From Apostichopus japonicus (Eukaryota > Echinodermata > Holothuroidea > Aspidochirotida > Stichopodidae): a DNA stretch of 64,000 bases. Under the pieces are notes generated by a model that worked only from the letters and a program-made list of their open reading frames with translations, searched no databases and was not told the origin of the DNA. Of the stretch, positions 24,955 to 38,000 are shown piece after piece (position 1 is the stretch's first letter; every line of letters begins with the position of its first letter). The stretch lies in assembly GCF_037975245.1 (NCBI RefSeq), contig NC_092568.1, forward strand, positions 15,953,001-16,017,000. Reading direction: 5' to 3'. The translations under genes were made by a program, and so were the position numbers.

Positions 24955-27900
24955 TTTCATACACAGACTTTCCAGCTAATAGGCCATCAGCTGAAGCTCA
25001 AAATGTGGCTGTAAAATCAGTTTCGCTCCAGCAACACCGGGTCTAGACTTTTAATGCATTTTTGGGTAGTTTAATGCATCACAAACATTATATCAAAAGT
25101 TTTCCAAAAAATTTCCTGCAGTATTTTTGTAAGAAACCCTTGAAATTGGGTATGTTATGTAGACATTACGTGCTACGATGCTATGTATTAGGAACACATG
25201 TGCTAACGTTAGATTTGGTACAGTGGTGTATACATACCACTCTTTTCTTATATGTTAAATTACGACTGATATATTTTTTTGGTATAATAGTTGGGTCAGG
25301 GTTACAAGAATGGTGGAAGAGGATTCTGGTCTAAGGGTCAGTGAGGGTTGTTTTCAGGCATTACAAGTTGTGCCCCCCCCCCTCCATTTTCGCCAAAATG
25401 GTAAAAAATCACATTTTCAACTTTGAAATATGAAATACAATTTTTGCACATTATAACTTAAGGGTTTTAATTATAAAAATGTACCACTTTTAATAAACTC
25501 AGATATAATGCTTTGTAATAAATCAAATATTTTTAGATTTTCCCCCTATGTTAGGAATGCATTTCGTCTGTGCATGTATGCATAAATATACACATATAAT
25601 GAAAAGTTCCTCTCCATAATTGTTACACTCCCCATCCAAACTGTTTTACAAATGCGACCCCCTCCCCCTCTACTTTACATGTAGCTAAATCCCTAGTTAC
25701 AATGAGATGTACCAATGCCCCAAGACCAGTGAGCTATTTCTTTTGTATAAATCAATATATAAGTTGGCACACTAAGACGTCATGGCATATCGTAGATGTG
25801 AAATAAAGTTATAGTCGGTATATATCCGTTACCTTAGTACTCTTTCTACAGTCTTCTGCAAAACTAGGTACTTTCTCCTTGTTACTGAAACGACATGTTT
25901 ATAATTCGTATTCCTGCAAAAAGAGTTTCCAAGGGAGTTAACGTATAAAAGAAAAGATCGACAAGGTTTCGAATGGTATTTTGAATAATAATAGTTCTAT
26001 ATTCTACAAATAATATGAATAATAAAGGTGAATGGTACAAATAAGTGAATAACGAAGACAGTTAACTTAAGCCCCAGATAGAAAGAAATAATGTATCTAT
26101 TAAGACTGGGTCGATACACTCAATGGTGTAGTAGAGCTGGGCCTTTGCGATGATTCAAGATACAGGTTCTTCATCAAAAGGCGCGGCGCGGAATTAATAA
26201 GTGATTAAAAAGTTCATTCAAGGACAGTTGTACTAGTCTTAACAGTATCCACTTCAATTCACTGCATGGAAGTCAGATATGGTATGGGAAAAGGGAAAGT
26301 CTATTCCGTAGTAGAGGTGAAGATAATTAGATGAAATAAAAGTCACTAAAGACTTGAATATCCTTCAGTCAAAACTTGAACAGATGCACAGAACATATTA
26401 ACAATATGAATAAAACAGGTAACGAAATGTTACCGCAAACAATAAAGAACCGTGATATTGGAACAGGGTCAGGGGCGATGGTTCCCCAACAACAGTATAT
26501 AAACCTTGGACTGGTTTCAGGACGCGGTATTTGCATCATCGTCATCAGTAAATGTAGTTGTGAATATGCAAGAGGTAAAGCATGCCCATAACACCCTCCT
26601 CCCCCCTCCCCTCCCCTCTAAAAAAAAAGTGTGATTTGAAGAAAATGTGGATATTTATCAAAGGTGTCTGGTAGGTAGGGTAATCTACGTAAAACTACTA
26701 ATAGCTAAAATGAATATATGAATAAGATCATGTTTTCTGGTTCCTCTAAACTCTGGGGAACAAAATAATGACAACATGACTTTGAAAAAGTTAACCCTCT
26801 TCACAAACTTCAAACTTGATTAAAATTTCAGACTAAGATATCAAGATTTAACACCATCACAGTTCATCCTCCAAATCATCTTCCCCTGCATCAACAATCT
26901 CAACATCTTCTTGGAAGTTGCTGCAATTTCTATATTTACATAGGTCTGTACACGGTAGTTGTGCATTCATTCAGGAACATCTTCCTTTAAGACATTTGCC
27001 GACTCTACAGCTACTGCTGACACACTGAAGCAAAACATCTGGGTCAGGTGGCTTCGTCATCCAAGTGATTATAAGGTCATCATTTTCAAGTTTCCATCCA
27101 TGTCCCTCTGGTGAGAGTGCATCAATCCTTTGCTGCAATGCCCTACTGTGAATAGCAGCCTGGTTGGTGCAGCGCTTAACATGCTGGATCAGAGCATCTG
27201 TTGTTGGTGGTAAACTCTGCTCTGAGGAGGAGATGAACAGAACACCTTGTACCATGAAATTTGATATTTTTGAGTCTCACATTTTATGATGGGGTACCAA
27301 TATAATTACAATTCAGCTAGAAATATGTTGCAAATTACTTTAATAATTTCAATGGAAAGATTAACCTGATATTGCATCTCAAAGCGTTTAGAGAATTTTT
27401 TAATTTTCCTTGGGGGAGGACCCCCATATTCCAAAAGTCCTAGATCCACCCCTGAACACTCAATGAACCACGCATTGGAGAGAGAGTACTTTACCTTTCA
27501 AGATCTGTATGTCTTCCTTGTCAAGAATTGTATCTAGTTTCTTCAACATAGAGAGTGGTACCTCACTTCAATGGCAACACGGTCTTTTCCTCTAATATTC
27601 ATAAAATCTGGGCTCATCTTTTTTCCGCTCTGCTGCTTGTCGAAGCAATACCTCAATAAAATGAAATAAAAAAAGCAAATTGTTTTGCATTTTCTGTTGA
27701 TCAAAATGTAAGTTTGAACAAATAAGAACTAAGACAATTTTATTTATATACCATGTGATCTGCTCATCTTCTATGGACAAACAAAGACACATTCAAATTT
27801 TGCAAACCAGTGTCATGCAAAAAAGAATTAAAACAGGCTTTTTTTTGACAAAGTACATTATCTCTTAATGTTATGGTTTAAATTATACAATGGTAGATTA

Positions 27901-29130
27901 TATCTGTTACTAATAATAAAGGAGACAGATACTTGTTCATTTTGGTAAAGCTAGACAGGCTGACCATAAGACCTTGCAAACCTAACCTTATTGCACCTTT
28001 GTTACACTTATTTTTCTAACTAATATAATATCTCTATCATTCAAATAAAGGGCCACAGTAAGAAAACTATGAAGCCTGTATTCAACACTTAGGCTAGTGC
28101 CCAGATGGAGAATTTGAAACAAATTTCCGTTCCTACCACCATATAACAAAACAAATCAGATGACCATGCCACTAATTATATTATGTTCAGGTCCAACACT
28201 GTGCCCTTTGACTTGGATTATATACCTTAAGAGCTACTGATCTTGCATTATGCAACTTCTCTTAACACTTCAACTATGCCACAGAAGTACAAGTAGAGTC
28301 GTGTAGTATGCTTAGGCTTACCTCCATCGAAAGTCTCTGCCTGCAGCTTGTCCCGTTTGCAACGCCTAGTAATGTATTGTTTCTTTTCCCACATATAATA
28401 AATTGAACAGGCAATACACCAGAGCTTCTGCTTGGTTTCCTCGATCTTTTCCGTCAATTCTTCGTTTAAAATCATATGGGGTCTCCTCTGGAACTGTCCG
28501 TTTTCTTGCAGCAATGTGCTTGCTATCAATGAACCCGCCTGTAACACTTATCGTGGAACCCCATCATACTATGCTGTTGAACACACGCTTGATCGTAGCT
28601 AGTAGGCCATGGAGTAATCAGTAGTACGGCGATATCACTGTCTCCGCCGCTGAGATTAAGCCAATCTTTTGCGCAGGAAGTAACTTTAGTCCATCGTTTA
28701 TTCGTCAGTGCCTTGAATGCTTCAAATTTTACAGATTCAATGTGCACTGAGCACTGTAGATTTCCGTGTGTCGGAGACTGACTAGCGCCCGTGGGAGCCG
28801 CCATGTTCGTTGTTTCCTACAAAGATTGCACACAGAACTCATGGCTCATTGGACAATTCATATCACATGGTACAGATATCTCACTGGCGCATAACTTTTG
28901 AACGTAAAACGGCAAGTTTCTTAACATACGCAATAAAAAATATAGTTCGATCTTTCGAGCGGAATTGCAAAAAAACTGCAGGAAAGTACATGGAGAACTT
29001 TTGGATCATTAATCTTAATTAATGTATGTATTCAATGCTGTAGAGAAATTTTAGACCCGCAGTTGCTGGAACGAAACAAGCGAATTTCGACCTTCAGCTG
29101 ATGGCCTATAACTGCGGAATTTGTGTACTG
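24955..29130. mobile_element. Putative TIR-bounded element of about 4.2 kb enclosing a broken gene
   Basis: The sequence around 24955-25060 recurs inverted at 29030-29130. Shared blocks in order are TACACA, TTCC, TAGGCCATCAGCTGAAG, AAAT, TTTCG, TCCAGCAAC and GGGTCTA; they are diverged but collinear over about 100 bp. The enclosed gene on the minus strand starts about 230 bp inside the right end and stops about 1.8 kb inside the left end, as expected for a DNA transposon. No target duplication could be fixed, and the outer limits are uncertain by roughly 10-20 bp. Poly-C at 25373-25383 and simple AT sequence make up the non-coding part. Confidence 0.55.
26857..28804 (-). pseudogene. Broken gene of a repeated metazoan family with Cys-rich tail (transposon-like)
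   Basis: The start is MAAPTGASQSPTHGN at 28804. Remnants of a His/Cys module follow (GFHDKCYRR). A shift of one base then leads to FIDSKHIAARKRTVPEE, and a second frame change leads to CIACS ... KRDKLQAETFDG. A further block at about 27490-27640 reads LRQAAERKKDEPRFYEY and, in another frame, GKDRVAIEVRYHSLC. The final exon (26857 to about 27255) reads LPPTTDALIQHVKRC, GHGWKLENDDLIITWMTKPP and a Cys-rich tail. In that tail a TGA at 26971-26973 interrupts the frame where a cysteine is expected; coding resemblance continues (MNAQLPCTDLCKYRNC) to a stop at 26857. I recall multi-copy proteins of this form in corals and echinoderms but know no assigned function. The large central region is missing, so this is a decayed copy. 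Confidence 0.6.
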
Positions 29131-29959
29131 TAATGTAAATAAAATCTTATATAGCGCACTATACGCGCGATGCATCTGTGCGCTTTACAAACAATCTAGA
29201 AAATACAATGCCAAAACAGGTTTGACTTTGCTTAGCCATTGGACTATTGTAAGCCTTTATATTATGCAGTTAGGCTATTTCCATAGAGTTATAAACGAGT
29301 TCCTATTATGCTCAATGGCTGTTTCCTATGACTTTAACGGTCTTCCATATACACGGGCGGCGATTTGTTTCAAATATTGGGGGGGGGGGGGGAATTGGCT
29401 TGGGTGCCGGCGGGTAGCATCTTTCATCCCCAAAATTGTTCGCACGCTTCATGGTATTTTGTATATATACATATATACTGCCTAATTAATTACTTATTTA
29501 AATTATTAATAATGGCGTATGAGGAAATGCACCATTTTGTGGTATGACTCCCAGGACGGCAAGTCGAGAAACTCACATGCAGTCGCAGTGGATAGCTTCC
29601 TTCGCCTATAGTATGTCCGGGGACATTTTGGGACATCGTTCCTATAGGCCTATATCTGAGGCCCTGGGGTCATTCCTTGACCGACTTGGTGCAATATAAT
29701 GTGCCCATTTTGAAGTAAATTTATTCACAGATTGTTAGTTGTAATGGGGTCGAACAAATGAGGGGTATTCCAACTTGAAACATAGCGCAAAATGGGTGTG
29801 GGGTTTCCAGTTCGCCGCATCATTTGTCAACTTGCACTGGGTTATAATGTTCATGTCAATTGGAATCACTTATAAAAGAAATAATCCACCAAAAATTAAG
29901 ACCGCATGAACTTTATTGCAGATTTCCTGAGTGACGAATTTGTAATTTTCTCCCGATAT

Positions 29960-30155
29960 CACGCAACTAGATGGCTGCTATCCAGCCTGGCAAGTGCCAT
30001 CTCCAGCGATCTGGCAGGTATTGAAATCTGAAATTTTCTTGATACGCTGCGCGCCAACCAATGGTGACGCTCCGCTTAGATAGTACTTACGGCCGGAATA
30101 CTTGAATCGATTACGTCCCTCCCACGTTTCAAATCGGATTGACGCCCCTGATATG
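29960..30155. mobile_element. hAT-like remnant
   Basis: The segment AATTTTCTTGATACGCTGC, followed by GGTGACGCTCCGCTTAGATAG and the terminus GATTGACGCCCCTGAT, resembles the interior of the hAT element at 2030-2125. The reverse complement of the end (CAGGGGCGTCAATCCGATTTG) is a typical hAT terminus. A possible left end (CACGGGCGGCGATTTG) lies near 29353, but no exact target duplication was found. Confidence 0.5.
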
Positions 30156-30414
30156 CATTAATGCTTACGCTATACGCTTGGTACAAAACAACATCACTGC
30201 TTGATAGTCAAGTTATTAAGCGCTTTGCGATAACTGGTTGCGTTTTAGAACTAAAATTACACGCAGCTGTGATGACAAGCTCAAATCTAATTGTCATTCA
30301 GAGTAGATTACTCCAAGGTACCTGTACTTCCAATGTGGTAGCCTAGGCACATGTATGGAATGCCAATATGGCCAAAAGTGACGATGATACTGTATGATGT
30401 GGGACAAAGATACA

Positions 30415-30530
30415 TTGAACAGTAGGCTACATGATACCCTAAAGTGGAGGCTATATGATACCCTAAACAGGAGGCTATGATATCCTGAACAGGAGGCTAT
30501 GATATCCTTAACAGGAGGCTTTGATATCCA
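30415..30530. repeat. Minisatellite, about 26-31 bp unit
   Basis: Successive copies of a unit close to CTGAACAGGAGGCTATGATATC vary by a few bases and small indels (CTAAAGTGGAGGCTATATGATACC, CTTAACAGGAGGCTTTGATATCC). Weaker related GGAGGC/GGTGGCGAT segments continue to about 30695. Confidence 0.75.
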
Positions 30531-31400
30531 AATATGTGAAGTTTCTACAACCATAGGAGGCAATGTTAATATTACAACTCTAAACCAGAGTTACTATCAC
30601 TTCTTAAATAAAGTGACGATTCTACTCCTGTGGGAGGCGATGTAGATACCGTCACAAGCAGGAGTCACTACTACTCTAAACAGGTGGCGATATCACTTTG
30701 TACAGTAGGAAGGTTGCTTATGGTCCTTTTGGCATTCAATACACCTCCTGTACATCTAGGCTTAGAACAAGTGTGGCTTTATATATTTGTTCTGCAAGAA
30801 ATCCCTGGAGAGTTCATAATCTGATTTGATATAAATGGAATGCAACAAAACTATATAGACTTGCTCTTCCAAACAACATTGATTAGAAGGTTAAACTGCA
30901 ACTACATACTTTCTAATTTGCAATAATATTTTATTATTTACATAGGACAAGGACAAAAATTCATACAGTAATTAGTATTTATAAGCTGAAAATCCAAGTT
31001 TGACAACTTTCTTCCCACATATCAATGAATGTATGTAAGGAATACATAAATCTGCCTGTGGTCACATGGGCATGAAATGTTGAAGATATCTAACTGGAAT
31101 TCTATTGTGAATTGAATAATTGATGGGTTGAAATTAATTTTGATATGCTGTAGACTGCTAAAACAAAACGTGCTATTAGTCCATGTTGTATTTGCATATC
31201 ACTTTAAATTTATGAGAACTAACCCTCTGACTCATCTAGGGCTCATCTAGGACTCATCTAGGGCAATAAAAGTGTTGGCCTACTTTAGTCTTTACAGACA
31301 GACCATTTGGTCACTTTTGTGTCCTTTTGTATCCTCACAGAGGTGTTAAAGACTGGTAACATTTTACTAAATATACACACCTGAAAGCAAACAGGCTTTG

Positions 31401-32345
31401 TGATTCCTTGCTAAATTTTGTATGAGACCATTAATGAAGTACATACACAATTTTACTTTTTTTTACAAGATTTTTAGACTTTAACCTCTGTAAACCTCAA
31501 ATGACCTTTGAGCACAAATAGCAGTGTTATTGTATTCCACAGTGTGGAACCACATATGGAGTATCTAGAGTTTACCCAAACTTAACATTTTCAGTTGTTC
31601 AGCATAGATTGCAACAGTTGATCTCCGTTGGCCTGAAAGGACCTTTGACCTCCACAGAGTAGATAAGAATGATTGTACTCCATGTTGACCATCCTACATG
31701 CATAGCACATCCAATCTTTACTTTAGAAGTTATTGTGCTAGTATATTTTCAGACTTAAGTTAACCTTTTCTTGACCTTGAATGAGCCTTGACCACAACAA
31801 AAACAATTGCACTCAATAAGGTGGGATCCATGTAACGGGTATGGCATTCATCCAAGGTTTGTCATGAAAGCTTTCAGAGTTGGAACTCTGTAGGCCTTAA
31901 ATGACCATACAGTTTACCTCCACAGAAAGCAATAGGATTCTTGTATCTTATATAGTGGACCCTCATACATAAGTATAAAGTGCATCCAAGGTTCATTTTT
32001 TGAGATATCATGTGTACAAGGTTTCAGATTTCGACATTTGCTGACTCAAAATTATCTTTCACCACTTGCCAACTTCAAAAAGACTCTAGTTAAATTACAA
32101 AATTGAATATACCTGTCAAAATGAAGTTCATCCAAGCTTTATTTTTGCAGAAATTGTGTATACAAGGTTTTCATACTAACTGACTACTGTTGATTTCAAG
32201 TGACCATCGACCGCCACCAACATTTTGATAGGGTTCTTTACTTACCAACTGGATCTACATACCAAGAACGAACAGTATCCAAGTACTAGAGTTTGACCTC
32301 TGTTGATATAAAAGCTCATTTGAGGTCACCAGAGGCTAATGTCTG
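31401..32345 (+). repeat. Old copy of the TGATTCCTTGCC repeat family
   Basis: It starts with TGATTCCTTGCTAAATTTTG, matching the 5' end of the element at 54380. Several degenerate internal units contain AAATGACCTTTGAG, GGACCTTTGACCTCCACAG, TACAAGGTTTTCA and CACCAGAGG. The order of motifs follows the younger copy but with substantial divergence. The 3' hairpin is not recognisable, so the right limit is approximate. Confidence 0.55.
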
Positions 32346-34456
32346 AAATGCTTGTAAACATGATAACTCCACAAGTAAAGCTGTGATGAACTTCACATTT
32401 AGTATCTCGTTCCACAATAGTGAGTAGAAAAACACATTAGTTTCTGGATGTTCAGCTTCTCTAGAAATGCTCATTGGCAAATTGATTTACACAATCGCAC
32501 CAAAGAGATATTCTTGCCAGCGGGCCACCAAGCAATCTGCCCTTTCTCACCAGATTTCCGTACAGCATTTGAATTGCTTGTTTACTTGGGGTAGGAATCG
32601 AACCTACCTACTTTCAAGAATATCTGTTGTAGTGCACAACCTGAAATAATTATTTAATTTTGTTTTTATTGTATATTTACAATTGAGTGGTAAGTTGAGA
32701 ATTTTTACCAATCAAATATAAATTTTGACACCAGTAGTATGTCTGTTTAATAATGTGACAAACCTTTTATTGTATCATATAAAGCTATTATTTGGTATTT
32801 GTTTCCAAATACCAATTATTAATTTCCTTCAACTTTAAAAGAAATGATCTGATTTTTGTTTTCTTCTCCATGAAGGTGCTACTGTACTTTAGAATCAAAC
32901 CATTAGTGGTGTAAACCTTTGCTGAGAGCTTCTTTTTTTTTGCTGGGGTAGCAAATGGGTCAATGTAGTGAGAATGTAAAAAGTTATGTGGTGCAGGACT
33001 GCATGATAAAACACACAATAAAAGAAACAAATTTGTTACTTCAGCATTAGTTGTTGATAGTCACATCTGGTCTAAGCGCTTTGGAGAGTTTTAAATTTGC
33101 AGTACTTCATCATGTTAATATACACAGCCCGTTTACTTCACTTTAAATGAAGAAAGTTCTTCACAACATGTCATCCCAAAATATTTTCCTCAAGTGAGAA
33201 GACAATCACTCAACTGTATGCATTTTTCATATGTGTAGTTCCTCAGAAATGTAATGATCTCAAACTATTTAGTTTTGTGCCTACACAATGTAAAAGTTGA
33301 ACAGAATTTGACTACAAAATTTCTACTGTGTCAAGTTCTTTCATACCCCGAATTTGACACATTCATCAATAAGCTTACTGTAAGTAAACATCCATTGACT
33401 CTGGATACTGTTTTCTGTGCTCTGAACCTAGTCTAAGTTTAGGTCCAAGAGAGTAGTGATATCATGTTGAGGTAATTTTGGTTATTTGTAGGGAGTTAGA
33501 TTTCCAAATGCCAAAAATATGTGCAAAACTGTGGGTAGGGTGTTAAAAGTTAAAAAAAAACACAATTTGATCACCACATACCTGAAATGGATTCAAACTT
33601 ATGAAATATGTAACTCTGCCAAAAGTATTGGTTGCCTGATGTATCCCCTACACCCTACTAATACTAATAATAGCCTATGCCTAGGTTCGTGTTGTATCCA
33701 AGGCTGTGGATAGTGGAAGTCAAATTACAAGCGTGTAACTGTACGCTAGGAACAATATGTTTGCTATAACCTTGAACTAGGCTTACAAACCTCATACATC
33801 GAATCCGTCATTACTTCAGCCCAATGTTATCATAACTGAAACCTAAGTTAGGACTTAAGTTAGCAAAGGGCCTAATTATGTCTAAATTTATCCAGCGTTA
33901 GGTACAGTTTACGCATGTATACTACTACTACTAAACCGGACTGAACCTGGCCGACAGAGCTAGCAAACAGCAAATTATACTCTAAAGTAGGTATAATGCG
34001 GTCACCTGGCAGTAACGTGACAAACCGTGTGAATGATGAAGGCAAAGTGCAGCCCGGTTACTACTAATACTATACTAGTCACTACTAGTACTACAATACA
34101 ATTGTCAGTAGCCTAACTTAGACTGGTAACGATACTGTTCGATTGCAAAACATACTCAGTTTTCTACTCAAGAAATTTTGCTCTCTGTCACTTTGCCAGT
34201 TTAATCCCAAAATCTATGTAAAGTGCTCTGAAAAGAAAGCCCTGGAACTTTCAGGAAAGGCAGCCAACCGATGTATACCGTCGCGCAATTGACCGGGTTA
34301 CAAGTACGATAAAGTTACGATTACGATAAACTATGTTGATGACGTAATTAGAATTATGGACAGAAAGGTCGAGAAACATCTAGCAGATCGACAGAAGTCA
34401 TTTGACCAATCAGAGCTAAGTATGTTGTAAGCCGCAAAATTTACATCAAGAACAGT

Positions 34457-34505
34457 AGAACTTTCGCGAATCGAATAAACTCAAAACGTTTAGAACGTTC
34501 CAGTA
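34457..34505 (+). promoter_or_regulatory. Heat-shock elements in the HSP70 promoter
   Basis: AGAACTTTCGCGAAT (34457-34471) is a perfect three-unit heat-shock element (nGAAnnTTCnnGAAn). A second element, TAGAACGTTCCAG (34491-34503), supplies a GAA/TTC pair about 30 bp downstream. A CCAAT box (GACCAATCAG) lies at about 34403 and an AT-rich TTAAAAA near 34532. Together they predict HSF1-driven, heat-inducible transcription starting shortly before 34600. Confidence 0.8.
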
Positions 34506-34672
34506 ACGTCGTTCTGTGTTTCATTTTAACTTAAAAAGCGAGAGATAGGGAGAGGAGAATCATTCGCAAACTGCAACAAGAGACGATAGAACGGCTGTAC
34601 GTGATATTCGAGTTGAACATTAGACAATATCATTTCAAATTTTATTCAGAAACGTGTAAGCAAAGTCACAAA

Positions 34673-35018
34673 ATGCCAGGAAAAAGGACATCACCTGCAA
34701 TCGGCATTGATTTGGGGACAACATACTCATGTGTAGGAGTGTTTCAACATGGAAAAGTCGAGATAATCGCAAATGACCAAGGAAACAGGACAACTCCAAG
34801 TTACGTTGCGTTTACAGACACAGAGAGGCTGATCGGGGATGCTGCCAAAAACCAAGTCGCCATGTAAGTACACAACTAATATCAAATCTTTGTTCGTTTT
34901 TCTTTTCTTTTTTTCTATTCCATCGTTCTTCGTTGCCCTCGCATGATTTGAAAGTAAATACAAGAAAGGGTGCTCTTAGCATTAGAAAAAACTGATTGAA
35001 ATTGGCTACCAGTATTGC

Positions 35019-35052
<34 letters not shown>

Positions 35053-38000
35053 GAAAATCGTAATGAGTTGGAAAATCAAGAACAGTGAAAAAACTTTCAG
35101 CCTCCACCGGGATTCGAACCATGGGCCTCCCGCTCTGTACGCGGACACCCTAACCACTAGGCTATGGACGCTGATTGTATGTCCAGAGGTTCGAAACCGG
35201 TAAGGAAGATCGTAATTCCACTGTAGGCGTTTGTCACCTATATCGAACAATACTAGTTCTGTTTTTGGTGACATATTTTGCCTTACTCTAGAGATCAAAC
35301 ATGATGCTATCCAACTCGAAAATCATTTGTGATTCCTAAAGCCGGATCTCGAAAGAGATACTTTGAACAGAGTTCAAAGTATCTCTTTCGAGATAGGTGA
35401 CAAACGCCTACAGTGGAATTACGATCTTCCTTACCGGTTTCGAACCTCTGGACATACAATCAGCGTCTATAGCCTAGTGGTTAGGGTGTCCGCGTACAGA
35501 GCGGGAGGCCCGTGGTTCGAATCCCGGTGGAGGCTGAAAGTTTTTTCACTGTTCTTGATTTTCCAACTCATTACGATTTTCATTTATATATATTCATTTG
35601 CCTTTGTCGTTTACCTCCATTGCATATATTTATATATATATGTATATATATATATATATGCTTATAGTCATCTGTATGCAGTGGCGTAGGAAGGTACTTT
35701 TGAGTGGGGGGGGGGCTGAAGACTGATGGCCGGCCTGTATGGGGGAGGGGTCTAAGGGGAGGGGGTGACCCCCTCCCCTTTGGATTTTTTTTTGCATTTC
35801 CAGGTGGCCTCAAATGCAATTTGGTGCAATATAGCACACTTCAACCCACCCACTCCATTTTGTAAATAATTTTGCATTTTCACCTGGCCTTAGATGCAAT
35901 TTGGTGCTCCTAATGAGATTTTTTTCTCATTTGGAAATGAAAAAGGGGTTTTCTGACTTGCGAAGCGGGGGGGGGGGGGGGCGGAATGATACTTCCGCCC
36001 CTCCATATTTGTCACTGGGGGGGCTGGCGCCCCCCAGCCCCCCGGTTCCTACGCCCTTGTCTGTATGTTCAAACGAGCATGTGTACAGTGTGCCGCATGA
36101 GCTCCTTAACAAAAAAATTTCAGCAAGTTTGTAGCGTGGTACAATTATCTAACTAAACCCATCTTCACCTCCTGTAAATACTTTCGAGTGTCTAAAACGT
36201 CAGGACATTTCTTTTCAAACCTTTTGAAAAATACATTTTAAAGCGAATTCAATACAGTTGCAAATAATGAAGGCATCAATGTTACAAAGATAAATTAAGT
36301 AGCCAGGGGAGAATTAGAGATGTCAGTTTGATATGATTGACATATTGATATAACAATGAGATTATAATAATAATAATAATAATCAGCAGCAGCTATTTTG
36401 TTTTTACCACAAATGATTACTTAGCTTTATTTCTTCAAATGCCACCGCCTTTATGCACTCAGTCATACTTAAAGAATAAATATTAGCAAAATATTAGTGG
36501 AGTTGAGTCATTATGTACTGTAGCTGTTGTTTCATATATAATTAAAACCCTCATCGTTCATCGTGTGGGTCTTTACCAGGTGGGATGGGAGGGGGAACAT
36601 TTTCACGTAGTGGGAACACCTGCCTGGAATGCGTATATTAACACAAAGGAGACGATGATGTCATTTTATCCAGGCTGATGCCAATAAGGAGTATGGTATC
36701 CAAGACTTGGTCTTTTCAAGCTGATAATGTTTGAAAATTAAACTAGAATTTCATTCCTTACTTGACAGGAACCCAACAAATACCATCTTTGATGCCAAAC
36801 GTCTGATTGGTCGATCGTTTAGTGATACAGCAGTTCAGTCTGATATGAAGAACTGGCCCTTTAAGGTCATTAACAAAGCAGGGAAACCAGTCCTACAGGC
36901 GGAACACATGAATGAGGTGAAGACATTCAACCCGGAAGAGATTAGCTCGATGGTTCTTACAAAGATGAAAGAAACGGCTGAATCATACTTGGGTCAAAAG
37001 GTCACCGATGCCGTAGTCACCGTACCTGCCTACTTCAACGATTCACAGCGACAAGCCACGAAAGACGCAGGGGTCATCGCTGGACTTAACGTTTTGAGAA
37101 TAATTAACGAGCCGACGGCCGCAGCTCTCGCCTATGGGCTCGATAAGAAACTTAAAGGTGAACAACACGTCCTCATCTTTGATCTCGGAGGAGGGACATT
37201 TGACGTCTCTGTCCTCTGTATCGACGACGGAATGTTTGAAGTCAAGTCAACAGCGGGAGACACACATCTCGGAGGAGAAGACTTCGACAATATTCTTGTC
37301 GATCATTTCTCGGCGGAATTCAAACGTAAACACAAGAAAGACATCACCGGTAATGCTCGGTCTCTGCGTCGACTGAGAACTGCCTCGGAGAGAGCCAAGA
37401 GAACATTGTCAAGCAGTGCGCAGGCTAACGTGGAGATCGATTCGCTGTTTGAAGGAGTAGACTTCTATACTTCAATTACCCGAGCTCGTTTCGAAGATCT
37501 TTGTTCTGACCAATTCAGAAAATGCCTAGAACCAGTAGAGAAAGCAATACTCGACGCTAAAATTAGTAAGAGTGCCATCGATACAATTGTCCTCGTCGGA
37601 GGTTCTACTCGAATCCCTAAAATACAGAAAATTTTGACGGATTTCTTCAACGGTAAAGACTTGAACAAGTCCATCAACCCAGATGAGGCTGTAGCTTATG
37701 GAGCGGCTGTACAGGCGGCAATCTTGTCTGGAGATCAAAGTGAAGAGGTAAAAGACATTTTGCTAGTTGACGTAGCTCCCCTGTCTCTGGGTCTTGAAAC
37801 AGCGGGGGGTGTCATGACAACACTTATTGAAAGGAACAGCCGCATCCCTTGTAAGAAGGAACAGACATTTTCAACGTTCTCTGATAACCAAACAGGGGTA
37901 TCGATTCAGGTATTCGAGGGTGAAAGAGCATTGACGAAGGACAACAACCGCCTTGGTCAATTTGAACTTTCGGGAATCCTTCCAGCCCCACGAGGCGTTC

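Larger units (their letters stand above)
29131..34400. other. Intergenic region before HSP70, repeat-rich
   Basis: No gene is recognised. It holds a TATAGCGCACTATACGCG repeat fragment (29140-29190), a poly-G tract (29380-29392), hAT-like remains (29960-30152), a minisatellite (30415-30530) and an old copy of the TGATTCCTTGCC family (31401-32345). Scattered open frames in this region carry no recognisable domain. Confidence 0.5.

Noticed and set aside
28403-29022. Plus-strand open frames opposite the broken gene
   Set aside because: They are antisense shadows; the recognisable protein blocks are on the minus strand.
34601-34672. Upstream in-frame ATG giving an N-terminally extended HSP70
   Set aside because: The extension ([12 protein letters not shown]) has no counterpart in HSP70s and lies in the presumed 5' leader; [15 protein letters not shown] fits the family start.
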